A model generated the notes under the pieces. It was not told the DNA's origin. It saw nothing but the letters and a program-made list of their open reading frames with translations, and searched no databases. Shown piece after piece: positions 54,756-64,000 of a stretch of DNA of 64,000 nucleotides (positions are counted from its first letter, which is position 1; the number at the start of each line of letters is the position of its first letter). The position numbers and the translations under genes were made by a program. Source of the stretch: Alphaproteobacteria bacterium (GTDB lineage: Bacteria; Pseudomonadota; Alphaproteobacteria; Caulobacterales; Maricaulaceae); contig WGOD01000002.1 in the NCBI GenBank assembly GCA_016124205.1, positions 744,001 through 808,000 on the forward strand. Reading direction: 5' to 3'.

Positions 54756-55936
54756 TTTCTTTCGATGAAGCGATCACCCGCCTGACGAAAGTCGCCAAGC
54801 CGCTCGGGCCGGAAACCGTCACCTTGTCCGAAGCCTCCGGCCGGCGTCTCGCTGCCGATGTAACGGCCCGCCTCGACAGTCCGCGCAGCGCGGTCTCGGC
54901 GATGGACGGCTATGCGGTCCGCAGCGGTGATCTGCGCCCGGACAAGCCCTTCGCGGTGATCGGGGAGAGCTTTCCCGGACGCCCGTTCGGCAAGCCGGTC
55001 CAGGCGGGCGAATGCGTCCGCATCTTTACCGGCGCGCCTGTCCCGGAGGGGGCGGACCGCGTTGTGATACAGGAGAATGCAGCCCGCAACGGCGACCGCG
55101 TTTCGTTCAACAACGGGTTCGACGGGCCGGACCATATCCGCGCGGCGGGGTCCGACTTCGGCAAGGGCGACACGCTGCTCACCGCCGGGCACCGTCTCAA
55201 CCCGCGCGCGCTTGTTGCCGCGGCTGCCGCCGATGCCGCCAAGCTCGACGTCTTCCGCCGGGCCGATGTCTTCGTGCTGGCGACCGGCGACGAGTTGAAA
55301 TCTCCGGGCGAAGCCCACCTCACCTCCGACGGCATTCCGGATTCGCTGTCGGCGGCGCTCATCGCCTTCATCCAGGACTGGGGCGGCGTGCCGGTCGGGC
55401 AGGCGAAGATCGCGGACGATCCCGGCATTCTGCAGGCCGCCGCACAGCAGGCGCTGGAACATGCCGATCTGGTTCTGGTCACCGGCGGCGCATCGGTCGG
55501 GGAGAAGGATTTCGCCCGCGACATGTTCGATTTCGCAAACCCGGAAGAGGTGTTTTCGAAGTGCGCGATCAAACCGGGAAAACCGGTCTGGCTGTCGGCA
55601 GTCGGGGGCGGACTGGTGCTCGGTCTGCCGGGCAATCCGACCTCGGCGATGGTGACGGCGCGCCTCTTCCTCGCCCCGCTTCTGACCGGGCTCGAAGGCG
55701 GCGATCCGGCCGAAGCCCTGCACTGGCGGGAACGCACGCTGAGCGGTGCCATCGGACGCAATGGCGGACGCGAAACCTTCCACCGGGCGCGGCTGTACGG
55801 CGGCAAGGCCGCCCCCCTCGGCACGCATGATTCCGGTGCGCAGGCCGCGCTGGCCGGGGCCGATCTTCTGGTCCGGCAGGCCGCCGATCATGACGGCTAT
55901 AGCGATGGCGAGACGGTTCGCACGCTCGACTTCTAG
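54752..55936 (+). CDS. moeA: molybdopterin molybdenumtransferase MoeA
   Basis: The 394-residue enzyme inserts molybdate into adenylated molybdopterin. Typical blocks are [49 protein letters not shown] and [16 protein letters not shown]. It is the last gene of the Mo-cofactor operon and starts in an ATGA overlap with moaC. Its TAG at 55934-55936 shares the CTAG with the modC stop on the other strand. Confidence 0.95.
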   Translation: MISFDEAITRLTKVAKPLGPETVTLSEASGRRLAADVTARLDSPRSAVSAMDGYAVRSGDLRPDKPFAVIGESFPGRPFGKPVQAGECVRIFTGAPVPEGADRVVIQENAARNGDRVSFNNGFDGPDHIRAAGSDFGKGDTLLTAGHRLNPRALVAAAAADAAKLDVFRRADVFVLATGDELKSPGEAHLTSDGIPDSLSAALIAFIQDWGGVPVGQAKIADDPGILQAAAQQALEHADLVLVTGGASVGEKDFARDMFDFANPEEVFSKCAIKPGKPVWLSAVGGGLVLGLPGNPTSAMVTARLFLAPLLTGLEGGDPAEALHWRERTLSGAIGRNGGRETFHRARLYGGKAAPLGTHDSGAQAALAGADLLVRQAADHDGYSDGETVRTLDF

Positions 55937-56994
55937 ACGAGGCCTTCGAGACTGACCGTCTTGATCAGGGCGAAGACCGTCTGACCTTCGGCAAGGCCCA
56001 GCGCGTCAGCGGATTCCCGTGTGATCCGGGCGCGCAGATGCGGCCCGCCGGCATCCAGCAAGAGGTCGGCGTGAACGCCCTGATCGCGGCGCTCGAGCAG
56101 ACTCGCCTCGATCACGTTGCGGATGCTGAGGCCTTCAGGGCGCTGCGCGGCAATGGCGACGTCGCGGGCGCGGATGCGCAGTCGAACCACGCCCCCCTCG
56201 GATACGCCGTCCAGGCCCGGCACGGTCAGGGTCTGACCGGCAAGGTCGAGTCGCGAAAGGCCATAGGCGTTGGCCGCTTCCGCCACTTTCGCCTCGACAA
56301 TCACACCGGCCTCGAAGCCTTCGCCCGGCGCCGGGTCGAGCCCTTCGATCACGGCGCCGGCAGGACCGAAGGCCGCCGCTCGCCCGTCGCGAAGGACGAG
56401 GATGCGGTCGGCGAGCCGCGCCATCTCGTCGATCGAATGGCTGACATAGAGGGCGGGGATGGCGAAGCGTTTCAGGGCAGTCCCGAGATAGGGAAGGATG
56501 GCCGCCTTGCGGTCAGCATCGAGCGCGGCGAGCGGCTCGTCGAGCAGGAGGAGGCGCGGTGCGGTCATGAGCGCCCGGCCGAGTGCCACACGCTGCGCCT
56601 CGCCGCCGGAGAGGGTCTGAACGCGGCGATCCAGCAAGGAGGCGAGGTCCAGCGCCTCGACCACGTCAGCGAAGGCCGGACCGCCCGCTGCGGCGCGTTT
56701 CACGGCATAGTCGAGATTGCCGCGAACGCTCAGATGCGGAAACAGGCGCGGCGCCTGGAAGACCGTCCCGACCGGGCGGCGCGAGGGCGGCAGGCCGGTC
56801 CAGTCCTCACCGTCGAACACGATCCGGCCCCGGTCGGGCCGGTCGAAACCGGCGATCAGGCGCAGCAGGGTCGTCTTGCCCGCGCCGCTTGGTCCGAAGA
56901 CGCCTGTCACACCGGCCGGAGGAATGGAGGCGTCCAGTTCGAGGGCGAAATCACCGCGCCGGTACGCGAGGTTGAGGACGAGGTCAGCGGACAT
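55933..56994 (-). CDS. modC: molybdate ABC transporter ATPase ModC
   Basis: The 353-residue ATPase has Walker A FGPSGAGKTTLLRL, Q-loop VFQAPRLFPHLSVRGNL, signature LSGGEAQRVALGRAL, Walker B LLLLDEPLAALD and the H-loop YVSHSIDEM. The C-terminal MOP domain (about 290-353) regulates by binding molybdate. The ATG at 56994 (MSADLVLNL) is chosen; it overlaps modB by 11 bases. Last gene of modA-modB-modC. Confidence 0.95.
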   Translation of the reverse strand: MSADLVLNLAYRRGDFALELDASIPPAGVTGVFGPSGAGKTTLLRLIAGFDRPDRGRIVFDGEDWTGLPPSRRPVGTVFQAPRLFPHLSVRGNLDYAVKRAAAGGPAFADVVEALDLASLLDRRVQTLSGGEAQRVALGRALMTAPRLLLLDEPLAALDADRKAAILPYLGTALKRFAIPALYVSHSIDEMARLADRILVLRDGRAAAFGPAGAVIEGLDPAPGEGFEAGVIVEAKVAEAANAYGLSRLDLAGQTLTVPGLDGVSEGGVVRLRIRARDVAIAAQRPEGLSIRNVIEASLLERRDQGVHADLLLDAGGPHLRARITRESADALGLAEGQTVFALIKTVSLEGLV

Positions 56995-57649
56995 GCAGCA
57001 TCCGCCCCCGTCCGAGTGCATAGACTGCGATGAGCGTCACGAAGGCAAAGACCAGAAGCCCCGCCGACAGGGCGTGCGCCTCGGCATACTCCAGCGATTC
57101 CACATGCTCCCATACGGCGATCGAGATGGTGCGGGTGCGCCCCTCGATATTGCCGCCGACCATCAGGATGACGCCGAATTCCCCGACCGTGTGGGCGAAG
57201 CTCAACACGGCCGCGGTCAGCGCGCCGCGCGCCGAGAGCGGCAGGGCGACCGACAGGAAGGCGTCGAGCGGACGGGCGCGCAGGCTCGCCGCCGCCTCCA
57301 TCATGTCCGTCCCGACGCGTTCGAAGGCGGCCTGCAGCGGCTGCACCGCGAAGGGCAGGGAGTAGATCACCGAGGCGACGACGAGGCCGGTGAAGGAGAA
57401 GGCGAGGGTCGACCCCGTCACCTCCAGCCAGAAGCCGCCCACCGGCGAGGCCGGGGCCATCAGGAGGAGGAGGTAAAAGCCCAGAACGGTCGGCGGCAGG
57501 ATGAGCGGCAGGGCTGTCACCGCCTCTATCACCGGCTTGATCCGCGAGTGCGTCGTCGCCAGCCACCAGGCAAGCGGCAGGGCGAGCGCCATCAGGATGA
57601 GCGTGGTCACGCTTGCCAATGCCAGCGTCAACAAGATCGGCCCGGTCAT
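56984..57649 (-). CDS. modB: molybdate ABC transporter permease ModB
   Basis: The 221-residue membrane protein has five hydrophobic segments and the coupling-helix motif EAAASLRARPLDAFLSVALPLS (EAA loop). The start MTGPILLTLALASVTTLILM and PLILPPTVLGFYLLL are typical of ModB. It overlaps modA by 4 bases (ATGA) and modC by 11 bases, so the three are one operon. Confidence 0.95.
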   Translation of the reverse strand: MTGPILLTLALASVTTLILMALALPLAWWLATTHSRIKPVIEAVTALPLILPPTVLGFYLLLLMAPASPVGGFWLEVTGSTLAFSFTGLVVASVIYSLPFAVQPLQAAFERVGTDMMEAAASLRARPLDAFLSVALPLSARGALTAAVLSFAHTVGEFGVILMVGGNIEGRTRTISIAVWEHVESLEYAEAHALSAGLLVFAFVTLIAVYALGRGRMLHVR

Positions 57650-58389
57650 TCGCGGTCCCCGGCGCCATAGCCGGCGGCTTCAATCACCGCGCGCGCTTCG
57701 TCGGAGCGGAGAAAGGCGAGGAAGCCGACGGCAGCCGGATTGTCCGCGCCGCGCGACAGAAGGACGGCGTCCTGCGCCAGAGGCGCGTGAAGCGCTTCGG
57801 GCACGATCCAGGCCCTGCCCTGCCCGTCCGGCAGCTGGGAGAGGGCGATGAAGCCGAGGTCCGCATTGCCCGAGGCGATGAAGGCATAGGTGGCGCCGAC
57901 ATCGCCCCCGGTCACGAGCCGGTCCGCAACAGCATCGGTCAGACCTAACGCTTCCAGCACCTCCATGGCCGCCGCGCCATAGGGGGCGGTGCGGGGATTG
58001 GCGATGGCGAGGAAGCGGAAGCCGCCGGAAAGGGCGACCGCTCCATCCGGCCCGATCCGGTCCGGATCCGCGCTCCACAAGGCGAGGCGTCCAACCGCAT
58101 AGGTGAAGCGCGACCCGGAAACCGCCTGTCCGGTCTCAACCAGCAAGGCGGGGCGCTCCGCGTCGGCCGACAGAAAGGCGTCATAGGGCGCGCCCTGAAC
58201 AATGCGGGCGTAAAGCTGACCCGTGGACCCGGACGAGATCGTGATCGTGTGACCGCTGTCGGCCTCATAGGCTTCGGCCAGCGCCTCGGCCGTGCGCGCG
58301 AAATTCGCCGCGACTGCCACCAGGGCCTCGTCCGCCCCGGCGCGGGCGGAGAGGGCGAACAGAAGGGCGAGAAGCGCGGCACGAAACAT
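57646..58389 (-). CDS. modA: molybdate-binding periplasmic protein ModA
   Basis: The 247-residue binding protein has a signal peptide (MFRAALLALLFALSARAGA). Ligand-site blocks are VAVAANFARTAEALAEAYE, SSGSTGQLYARIVQGAPYDAFLSAD and VTGGDVGATYAFIASGNADLGFIALSQL. It delivers molybdate to ModBC. The ATG at 58389 fits the signal peptide; an in-frame start at 58440 would put a 17-residue extension before it. No clear ModE box was seen in the 50-100 bases upstream. Confidence 0.93.
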   Translation of the reverse strand: MFRAALLALLFALSARAGADEALVAVAANFARTAEALAEAYEADSGHTITISSGSTGQLYARIVQGAPYDAFLSADAERPALLVETGQAVSGSRFTYAVGRLALWSADPDRIGPDGAVALSGGFRFLAIANPRTAPYGAAAMEVLEALGLTDAVADRLVTGGDVGATYAFIASGNADLGFIALSQLPDGQGRAWIVPEALHAPLAQDAVLLSRGADNPAAVGFLAFLRSDEARAVIEAAGYGAGDRE

Positions 58390-58505
58390 GGAGGTGACGC
58401 TAGGGCGCGGGCCGGTAGGCGGCAAGCGATCCGGCTTCACAGCGGGATCACGTCATAGCGAAGCAAGCTGGATTTGGTATGTTTAGTTGGTTGGAGGCAT
58501 GAACC

Positions 58506-58871
58506 GTGAACTCGATCCGCCGCATCGCATTTGTGCTGTTTTTCTTGACCGCCCTCATCGGTAACGTGGCCAACCGACAGGATGCAGATTTCTATTTCGG
58601 CTGGTTCATGGCCTTTGGCGTGATCTATTTCGCGGCGGCCCTTTGGATGCGGCTGCTTGTATTGGAGACAGAGTCTGATGTGCGAGCGCATCGGATTGGC
58701 TTGACCGTGACGGCCGCCGTGTTTCCGGTCCTGCTTCTTCTAGTCGACCGGGTTTGGAATTCCGACTTCGCGCTCTTCCAACTGGTTGCGTTTACAATCA
58801 CCGCCATAGCATTCAGACAAATCGAAGCGGCGATGGACCGGAAGGTGCAACGCGAAGCCGCCGCCGCATGA
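58506..58871 (+). CDS. small four-helix membrane protein of unknown family
   Basis: The 121-residue protein has four hydrophobic segments (about 6-22, 29-50, 65-85, 92-108) and short polar ends. I do not recognise it. Start is GTG at 58506, 8 bases after GGAGG; an ATG at 58499 is out of frame and would give only 21 residues. It overlaps the GFA gene (ATGA), so the two are coexpressed. The codon usage is slightly less G+C biased than its neighbours. Confidence 0.7.
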   Translation: MNSIRRIAFVLFFLTALIGNVANRQDADFYFGWFMAFGVIYFAAALWMRLLVLETESDVRAHRIGLTVTAAVFPVLLLLVDRVWNSDFALFQLVAFTITAIAFRQIEAAMDRKVQREAAAA

Positions 58872-59224
58872 TCACCGGTTCCTGTCATTGCGGCGCGGTC
58901 CAGTGGCGCTATCCGAAGCGCCCGGAAAAGCTGACATCTTGCAATTGTTCCTATTGCCGCCGTGCCGGCGGGCTGTGGGCCTATGGCAGTCCGCGCGAGA
59001 TCGAGCTGATCTACGCGCCGGGCAGCGTCATCCGATACCTTCACGGCGACCGGTCGCTGGCCTTCGTCAGCTGCGCGAATTGCGGCTGCACCACGCACTG
59101 GGAGACGCAGGATCCCGAGGGCGATCACATGGCGGTCAATTTCGCCATGGCCGACCCGGAAGCACTCGAGGGCATCCGGATCCGGCATTTCGACGGAGCG
59201 GAGAGCTGGACCTATCTCGACTGA
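58868..59224 (+). CDS. GFA/CENP-V-type zinc protein
   Basis: The 118-residue protein binds zinc through cysteines: GSCHCGAVQW, SCNCSYCRRAG and CANCGCTTHW. These are the motifs of the glutathione-dependent formaldehyde-activating (GFA) family. Substrates of most members are unknown; it may handle glutathione adducts. The ATG at 58868 overlaps the upstream membrane protein stop. Not near known formaldehyde genes. Confidence 0.87.
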   Translation: MITGSCHCGAVQWRYPKRPEKLTSCNCSYCRRAGGLWAYGSPREIELIYAPGSVIRYLHGDRSLAFVSCANCGCTTHWETQDPEGDHMAVNFAMADPEALEGIRIRHFDGAESWTYLD

Positions 59225-59236
59225 CGGCTTGCCAGG

Positions 59237-61297
<2,061 letters not shown>

Positions 61298-61342
61298 CGC
61301 CATACCTCTCTTTCGATCCGGCCCAGCCGGCGAAACTGTTTT

Positions 61343-61364
61343 GTCCCGCTTATCTAAGCGGGAC
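61343..61364. promoter_or_regulatory. 22-base perfect palindrome, probable operator
   Basis: Arms GTCCCGCTTA (61343-61352) and TAAGCGGGAC (61355-61364) with a 2-base centre. It lies 46 bases upstream of the beta-oxidation gene start, in the region divergent from a double TetR regulator, where its operator would be expected. Confidence 0.7.
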
Positions 61365-61401
61365 TGACGCCGGCGATCAATGCACGCCAAACCCGGCCCG
61401 C

Positions 61402-61461
61402 ACCAGAGTTTCGCATTCCCCTCACAGGAACGTCAGCGTGACGCTTCCGCGCAACTCTGGT
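61402..61461. promoter_or_regulatory. nested inverted repeats upstream of the double TetR gene
   Basis: Outer arms ACCAGAGTT (61402-61410) and AACTCTGGT (61453-61461) are exact reverse complements 42 bases apart. Inside is a second palindrome, GGAACGTCA (61427-61435) and TGACGCTTCC (61439-61448), with a 3-base centre and one bulged base. The outer right arm ends 11 bases before the start codon. A second operator type or an autoregulatory site is possible. Confidence 0.5.
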
Positions 61462-61472
61462 AATCGGACGGG

Positions 61473-62699
61473 ATGGCCGAAGCTGTCGATCTCGACGACG
61501 CGAAGACGCCGCGTTTCCAGGAGAAGCGCGAACGGATTCTCGATGCGGCCACGCTGCTGATCAACCGGCGGGGCCTGAAAGGCCTGACCTTTGTCGATGT
61601 CGCCGAGAAGGTCGGGCTGAACACGACCAGCGTGACCTATTACTTCCGCCGCAAGGAAATGCTGGCCGCGGCCGTGCTTCACCGCACGCTCGACCGGATC
61701 GAGGCGATGGCGGACGCGGCGGCCGCCGAGGCCACACCGCAGGCGCGCGTCCGGGCCTATGTCACGGCGAATTTCGACCTGCATGCCCGCGTCGCTCGGC
61801 TTCAGGAAACGCCGGTCGCGATCATCTCCGACGTCCGGGCGATGAAGCCGCCGCTGCGCACCGAACTCCTCGACCGCTATCTGACCATCTTCCGCAAGCT
61901 GCGCGCCTATTTCGGACCGCCCGGAGACGACCGGCAGAGGGCGTTGTCGACCGCGCGGGCGCATGCCCTGTTGCAGAACATGTTCTGGCTCAGCGCCTGG
62001 CTGCCCGAATACGGGGTGGAGGATTATCCGCGCGCCCGCGACCGGCTGATCGATATCTTCGAGCACGGGTTCGCGCCGGCCGGCGCGACCTGGGCGCCGG
62101 AGCTCCTGCCGGTCCCGAAAACGACCGGCCATACCCAGGGCATGCCCGGTCACTACCTTCGAACCGCAACCGAGCTGATCAATGAGCGCGGCTATCGCGG
62201 GGCGTCGGTCGACGAGATCGTCGCACAGCTGAATGTGACGAAGGGCAGTTTCTACCATCACCATGACGCCAAGGACGATCTCGTCCTCGACTGCTTCCGG
62301 CAGAGCCATCTGCGCACGGCGCTGGTGCAACAGGCCGGAGTCGCTCTTGAGGGCGATCATCTGCATCGCCTCAATTCGGTGATCGCGACCCTGCTCGGGG
62401 TGCAATTCTTCGGCGACTTCCCGCTGTTGCGGTCGACTGCGCTGCAGGCGCTTCCCGGCGAATGGCGCAGCGACGTGATCGAGCAGTCGGGCCGCATCGC
62501 CCGGCGCTTTGCCGGCATGCTGATCGACGGGATCAATGAGGGAACGGTCCGGGCCTGCGATCCGCTGATCGCCAGCCAGGTGATCATGGCGAGCCTCAAT
62601 GCCGCCTATGACCTGAAGAAATGGGCCAGCGGCATTGATGCGGACGAGGCCGTCGCACTCTACGCGTCAACGCTGACTCACGGCCTGTTCGCGGACTGA
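61473..62699 (+). CDS. double-headed TetR/AcrR-family regulator
   Basis: The 408-residue protein contains two complete TetR units in one chain. The first DNA-binding region is about residues 18-65 (KRERILDAATLLINRRGLKGLTFVDVAEKVGLNTTSVTYYFRRKEML). The second is about residues 228-275 (YLRTATELINERGYRGASVDEIVAQLNVTKGSFYHHHDAKDDL). Each is followed by a helical ligand-type domain. Ordinary TetR proteins are about 200 residues and dimerise; here one chain could act as a covalent dimer or carry two specificities. It diverges from the beta-oxidation gene, which it probably controls along with itself. Acyl-CoA as ligand is inference. Confidence 0.88.
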   Translation: MAEAVDLDDAKTPRFQEKRERILDAATLLINRRGLKGLTFVDVAEKVGLNTTSVTYYFRRKEMLAAAVLHRTLDRIEAMADAAAAEATPQARVRAYVTANFDLHARVARLQETPVAIISDVRAMKPPLRTELLDRYLTIFRKLRAYFGPPGDDRQRALSTARAHALLQNMFWLSAWLPEYGVEDYPRARDRLIDIFEHGFAPAGATWAPELLPVPKTTGHTQGMPGHYLRTATELINERGYRGASVDEIVAQLNVTKGSFYHHHDAKDDLVLDCFRQSHLRTALVQQAGVALEGDHLHRLNSVIATLLGVQFFGDFPLLRSTALQALPGEWRSDVIEQSGRIARRFAGMLIDGINEGTVRACDPLIASQVIMASLNAAYDLKKWASGIDADEAVALYASTLTHGLFAD

Positions 62700-62702
62700 C
62701 AA

Positions 62703-62861
62703 CTAGCGCCGCGCGATGATCCAGATGGCATGCACGATACCCGGGATATAGCCCAGGATCGTCAGGATGACGTTGATCCAGAATTGAGCCGTCAGACCCA
62801 CCTGCAGGAAGACGCCGAGCGGCGGAAGCAGGATGGCGAGAATGATCCGGACAATATCCAT
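62703..62861 (-). CDS. YqaE/Pmp3-family small membrane protein
   Basis: The 52-residue proteolipid has two membrane helices (MDIVRIILAILLPPLGVFLQVG and FWINVILTILGYIPGIVHAIWI) with the ILLPPLGVFLQ and GYIPGIVHA signatures of the Pmp3/YqaE/stress-induced family. It is thought to alter membrane potential or permeability under salt and cold stress. ATG at 62861. Its promoter region has a clear EcfG-type element, so it should belong to the general stress response. The gene ends 3 bases from the double TetR stop. Confidence 0.93.
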   Translation of the reverse strand: MDIVRIILAILLPPLGVFLQVGLTAQFWINVILTILGYIPGIVHAIWIIARR

Positions 62862-62907
62862 TTTGTGTCTCTTCGCTTGCTGAAATGACGGTGCGGTCTC
62901 GGCGGAA

Positions 62908-62935
62908 GAAACGGGCGAGGCCGGTATCAAGTTCC
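62908..62935 (-). promoter_or_regulatory. EcfG-type general stress promoter for the YqaE gene
   Basis: Read on the minus strand: GGAAC (complement of 62931-62935), 17 bases, then CGTTTC (complement of 62908-62913). The consensus for the alphaproteobacterial general-stress sigma factor EcfG is GGAAC, 16-17 bases, CGTT. It lies 46 bases before the start codon. Confidence 0.83.
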
Positions 62936-62948
62936 GAAAAAACTTGCG

Positions 62949-62975
62949 GGAACCGCGTCGGGTGGCCGGCGTTTC
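62949..62975 (+). promoter_or_regulatory. EcfG-type general stress promoter for the PRC-barrel gene
   Basis: GGAAC (62949-62953), 16 bases, then CGTTTC (62970-62975), 50 bases before the PRC-barrel start. It matches the EcfG consensus in both elements and spacing, back to back with the promoter at 62908-62935. Confidence 0.85.
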
Positions 62976-63024
62976 CTCATCAGGCGGGGGCCGCGTTCAA
63001 CTCCCAATTCAAGAGGGCTACCCG

Positions 63025-63369
63025 ATGACCAACCACTCCAATTTCCTGCTTTCTTCCAGCTCGATCAGCGATGACGACGTCGTCAATGCCGATGGCGACG
63101 ATCTGGGACATGTCGAGGACCTGATGATCGATCCGGTGACCGGGAAGGTCGACTACGCCGTGCTGTCCTTCGGCGGCTTCCTGGGCATTGGCGACAAGTA
63201 TTTCGCCGTCCCGTTCGACCAGTTCTCCGTCGACCGCGAGAACAAGCGCATGGTGCTCAATGTCGACAAGGAACGGCTTAAGGACGCCCCCGGGTTCGAC
63301 AAGGACGACTGGCCGGATTTTGCCGACGCGAGCTTCCGGACCCGTGTTTCGGACTTCTATTACGCCTGA
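63025..63369 (+). CDS. PRC-barrel domain protein
   Basis: The 114-residue protein has a PRC-barrel fold: SSISDDDVVNADGDDLGHVEDLMIDPVTGKVDYAVLSFGGFLGIGDKYFAVPFDQF, then a charged tail with DDWPDF. Such small cytoplasmic barrels are common in stress and desiccation regulons of alphaproteobacteria. AAGAGGG precedes the ATG at 63025 (MTNHSNFL), which is chosen over an upstream in-frame start because that would lie within the promoter. A terminator follows. Confidence 0.92.
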   Translation: MTNHSNFLLSSSSISDDDVVNADGDDLGHVEDLMIDPVTGKVDYAVLSFGGFLGIGDKYFAVPFDQFSVDRENKRMVLNVDKERLKDAPGFDKDDWPDFADASFRTRVSDFYYA

Positions 63370-63398
63370 TCCCTCCCCTTGTCGGGCGTAAACGCGAG

Positions 63399-63435
63399 CC
63401 GCGGCCTTCCTGCACGGAGGCCGCGGTTTCCGTTT
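63399..63435 (+). terminator. terminator after the PRC-barrel gene
   Basis: A 9-bp stem with arms CCGCGGCCT (63399-63407) and AGGCCGCGG (63418-63426), a 10-base loop and the T-rich tail TTTCCGTTT. It lies 30 bases past the stop codon. Confidence 0.8.
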
Positions 63436-63473
63436 CGGGGAACTGATCCACATTCAAAGGCTTTCCGGACGTC

Positions 63474-64000
63474 ATGAGCAGCCCGTCATACCTGAAACGC
63501 CACAATCTCCGCCCCACCGAGGCTGGACTCACCGCGACCGATACGTCGCAGCCCGGATGGACGCGGCGGCGGCGCGGCAAGGGGTGGAGCTTCTGCAGTA
63601 CGACCGGATCCACGCTTTCGGGTGCGAACCGGGAGCGGTGCGCTTCCCTTGCGATCCCGCCGGCCTGGCAGTCGGTGTGGATCAATCCCGATCCGCGCGG
63701 CCACATCCAGGCCTATGGGGAGGACGCCGAGGGGCGCCGCCAGTATATCTATCACCCCGACTGGCGCGAGGCGGCCGATGCCGCCAAGTTCGCCGATCTC
63801 CCGCACTTTGCGGATCGCCTGCCCCGCATGCGCACGCGAATCCGGCGCATTCTGACATCCAGCGAGGACGAACATGTCCTGGCCCTCGCGACCGTGGTCG
63901 GCCTCATGGACACCGCCGGTCTGCGGATCGGTTCGCGCCGTCACCAGGCGCGGACCGGGGCTGTGGGCGCCGTGACGCTGTGCCGGAAACATCTGCGGTT
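63474..64000 (+). CDS. DNA topoisomerase IB (3' truncated by window end)
   Basis: The first 175 residues are visible. RRRRGKGWSF and LAIPPAWQSVWINPDPRGHIQAYGEDAEGRRQYIYHPDWRE are hallmark blocks of the bacterial (poxvirus-like) topoisomerase IB N-terminal and core region. LATVVGLMDTAGLRIGSRRH begins the catalytic domain; the active-site tyrosine lies beyond base 64000. The enzyme relaxes supercoils through a 3'-phosphotyrosine bond. ATG at 63474. Upstream GGAAC with CTTT 17 bases later is an imperfect EcfG-like promoter. Confidence 0.9.
   Translation, partial: MSSPSYLKRHNLRPTEAGLTATDTSQPGWTRRRRGKGWSFCSTTGSTLSGANRERCASLAIPPAWQSVWINPDPRGHIQAYGEDAEGRRQYIYHPDWREAADAAKFADLPHFADRLPRMRTRIRRILTSSEDEHVLALATVVGLMDTAGLRIGSRRHQARTGAVGAVTLCRKHLR

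Noticed and set aside
58390-58505. ModE-type operator before modA
   Set aside because: No paired TATA-rich halves at the usual spacing were found.
58499-58564. Small 21-residue frame starting at an ATG just before the membrane protein
   Set aside because: The ribosome site is one base from this ATG, too close, and spacing suits the GTG at 58506 instead.

Overview
The window is about 65% G+C, almost fully coding, and carries single-copy metabolic genes typical of a free-living Gram-negative alphaproteobacterium. Pointers to that class are a SAM-II riboswitch, two promoters of the EcfG general-stress type, an UrcA-family protein, TadG-like von Willebrand proteins, a full tamA-tamB pair and several composite palindromic intergenic repeats. 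Within the class a Caulobacterales/Maricaulales/Parvularculales-like organism is my best guess, but this is inference. I saw no rRNA, tRNA, CRISPR array, transposase, phage or plasmid function.

Layout. 1-5.6 kb: a lower-glycolysis cluster on the minus strand (gap-pgk-fba) beside rfbC-rfbD of dTDP-rhamnose synthesis. 5.7-8.9 kb: sqdB (UDP-sulfoquinovose synthase), then a sulfotransferase-like gene and argE reading toward it. 8.9-13.8 kb: three tandem paralogues of a membrane-anchored TadG-like vWA protein. The first two share an upstream sequence block and the third sits directly behind a terminator-like hairpin. 13.9-16.3 kb: an FKBP lipoprotein, an SRPBCC protein and a membrane protein, divergent from a TetR gene across a clear operator. 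16.3-29 kb: an M16 metalloprotease, a fused two-domain peptide-type ABC ATPase, a multi-PAS histidine kinase, a MacAB-type exporter whose adaptor carries an unusual helical insert, and an L,D-transpeptidase. 29-36 kb: tamB-tamA and a fatty-acid desaturase. 36-43.6 kb: an acyl-CoA synthetase, feoA-feoB, and a hom-metX-metB methionine operon with a SAM-II riboswitch and a separate palindromic operator. 43.6-48.5 kb: an UrcA protein, a membrane-embedded AraC regulator, a Kef-type K+/H+ antiporter and a sodium:solute symporter. 48.7-52 kb: a glutaryl-CoA operon (dehydrogenase, crotonase-fold enzyme, CoA-transferase). 52-58.4 kb: a molybdenum cofactor operon (moaA-moaD-moaE-moaB-moaC-moeA) converging on modA-modB-modC. 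58.5-62.7 kb: a small membrane protein with a GFA protein, then a bifunctional beta-oxidation enzyme divergent from a double-headed TetR regulator, with several palindromes between them. 62.7-64 kb: a stress-linked group, YqaE/Pmp3 and a PRC-barrel protein divergent from back-to-back EcfG-type promoters, followed by a topoisomerase IB running off the end.

How the parts work together. Most genes lie in short operons joined by ATGA or TGATG overlaps. Molybdate import plus cofactor synthesis, homoserine to cystathionine, and glutarate activation to crotonyl-CoA form complete or nearly complete modules. The most distinctive non-textbook features are the vWA triplet with its regulatory sequences, the double TetR with its palindromes, the adaptor with an LTxxQ-like insert, and the divergent stress promoters.
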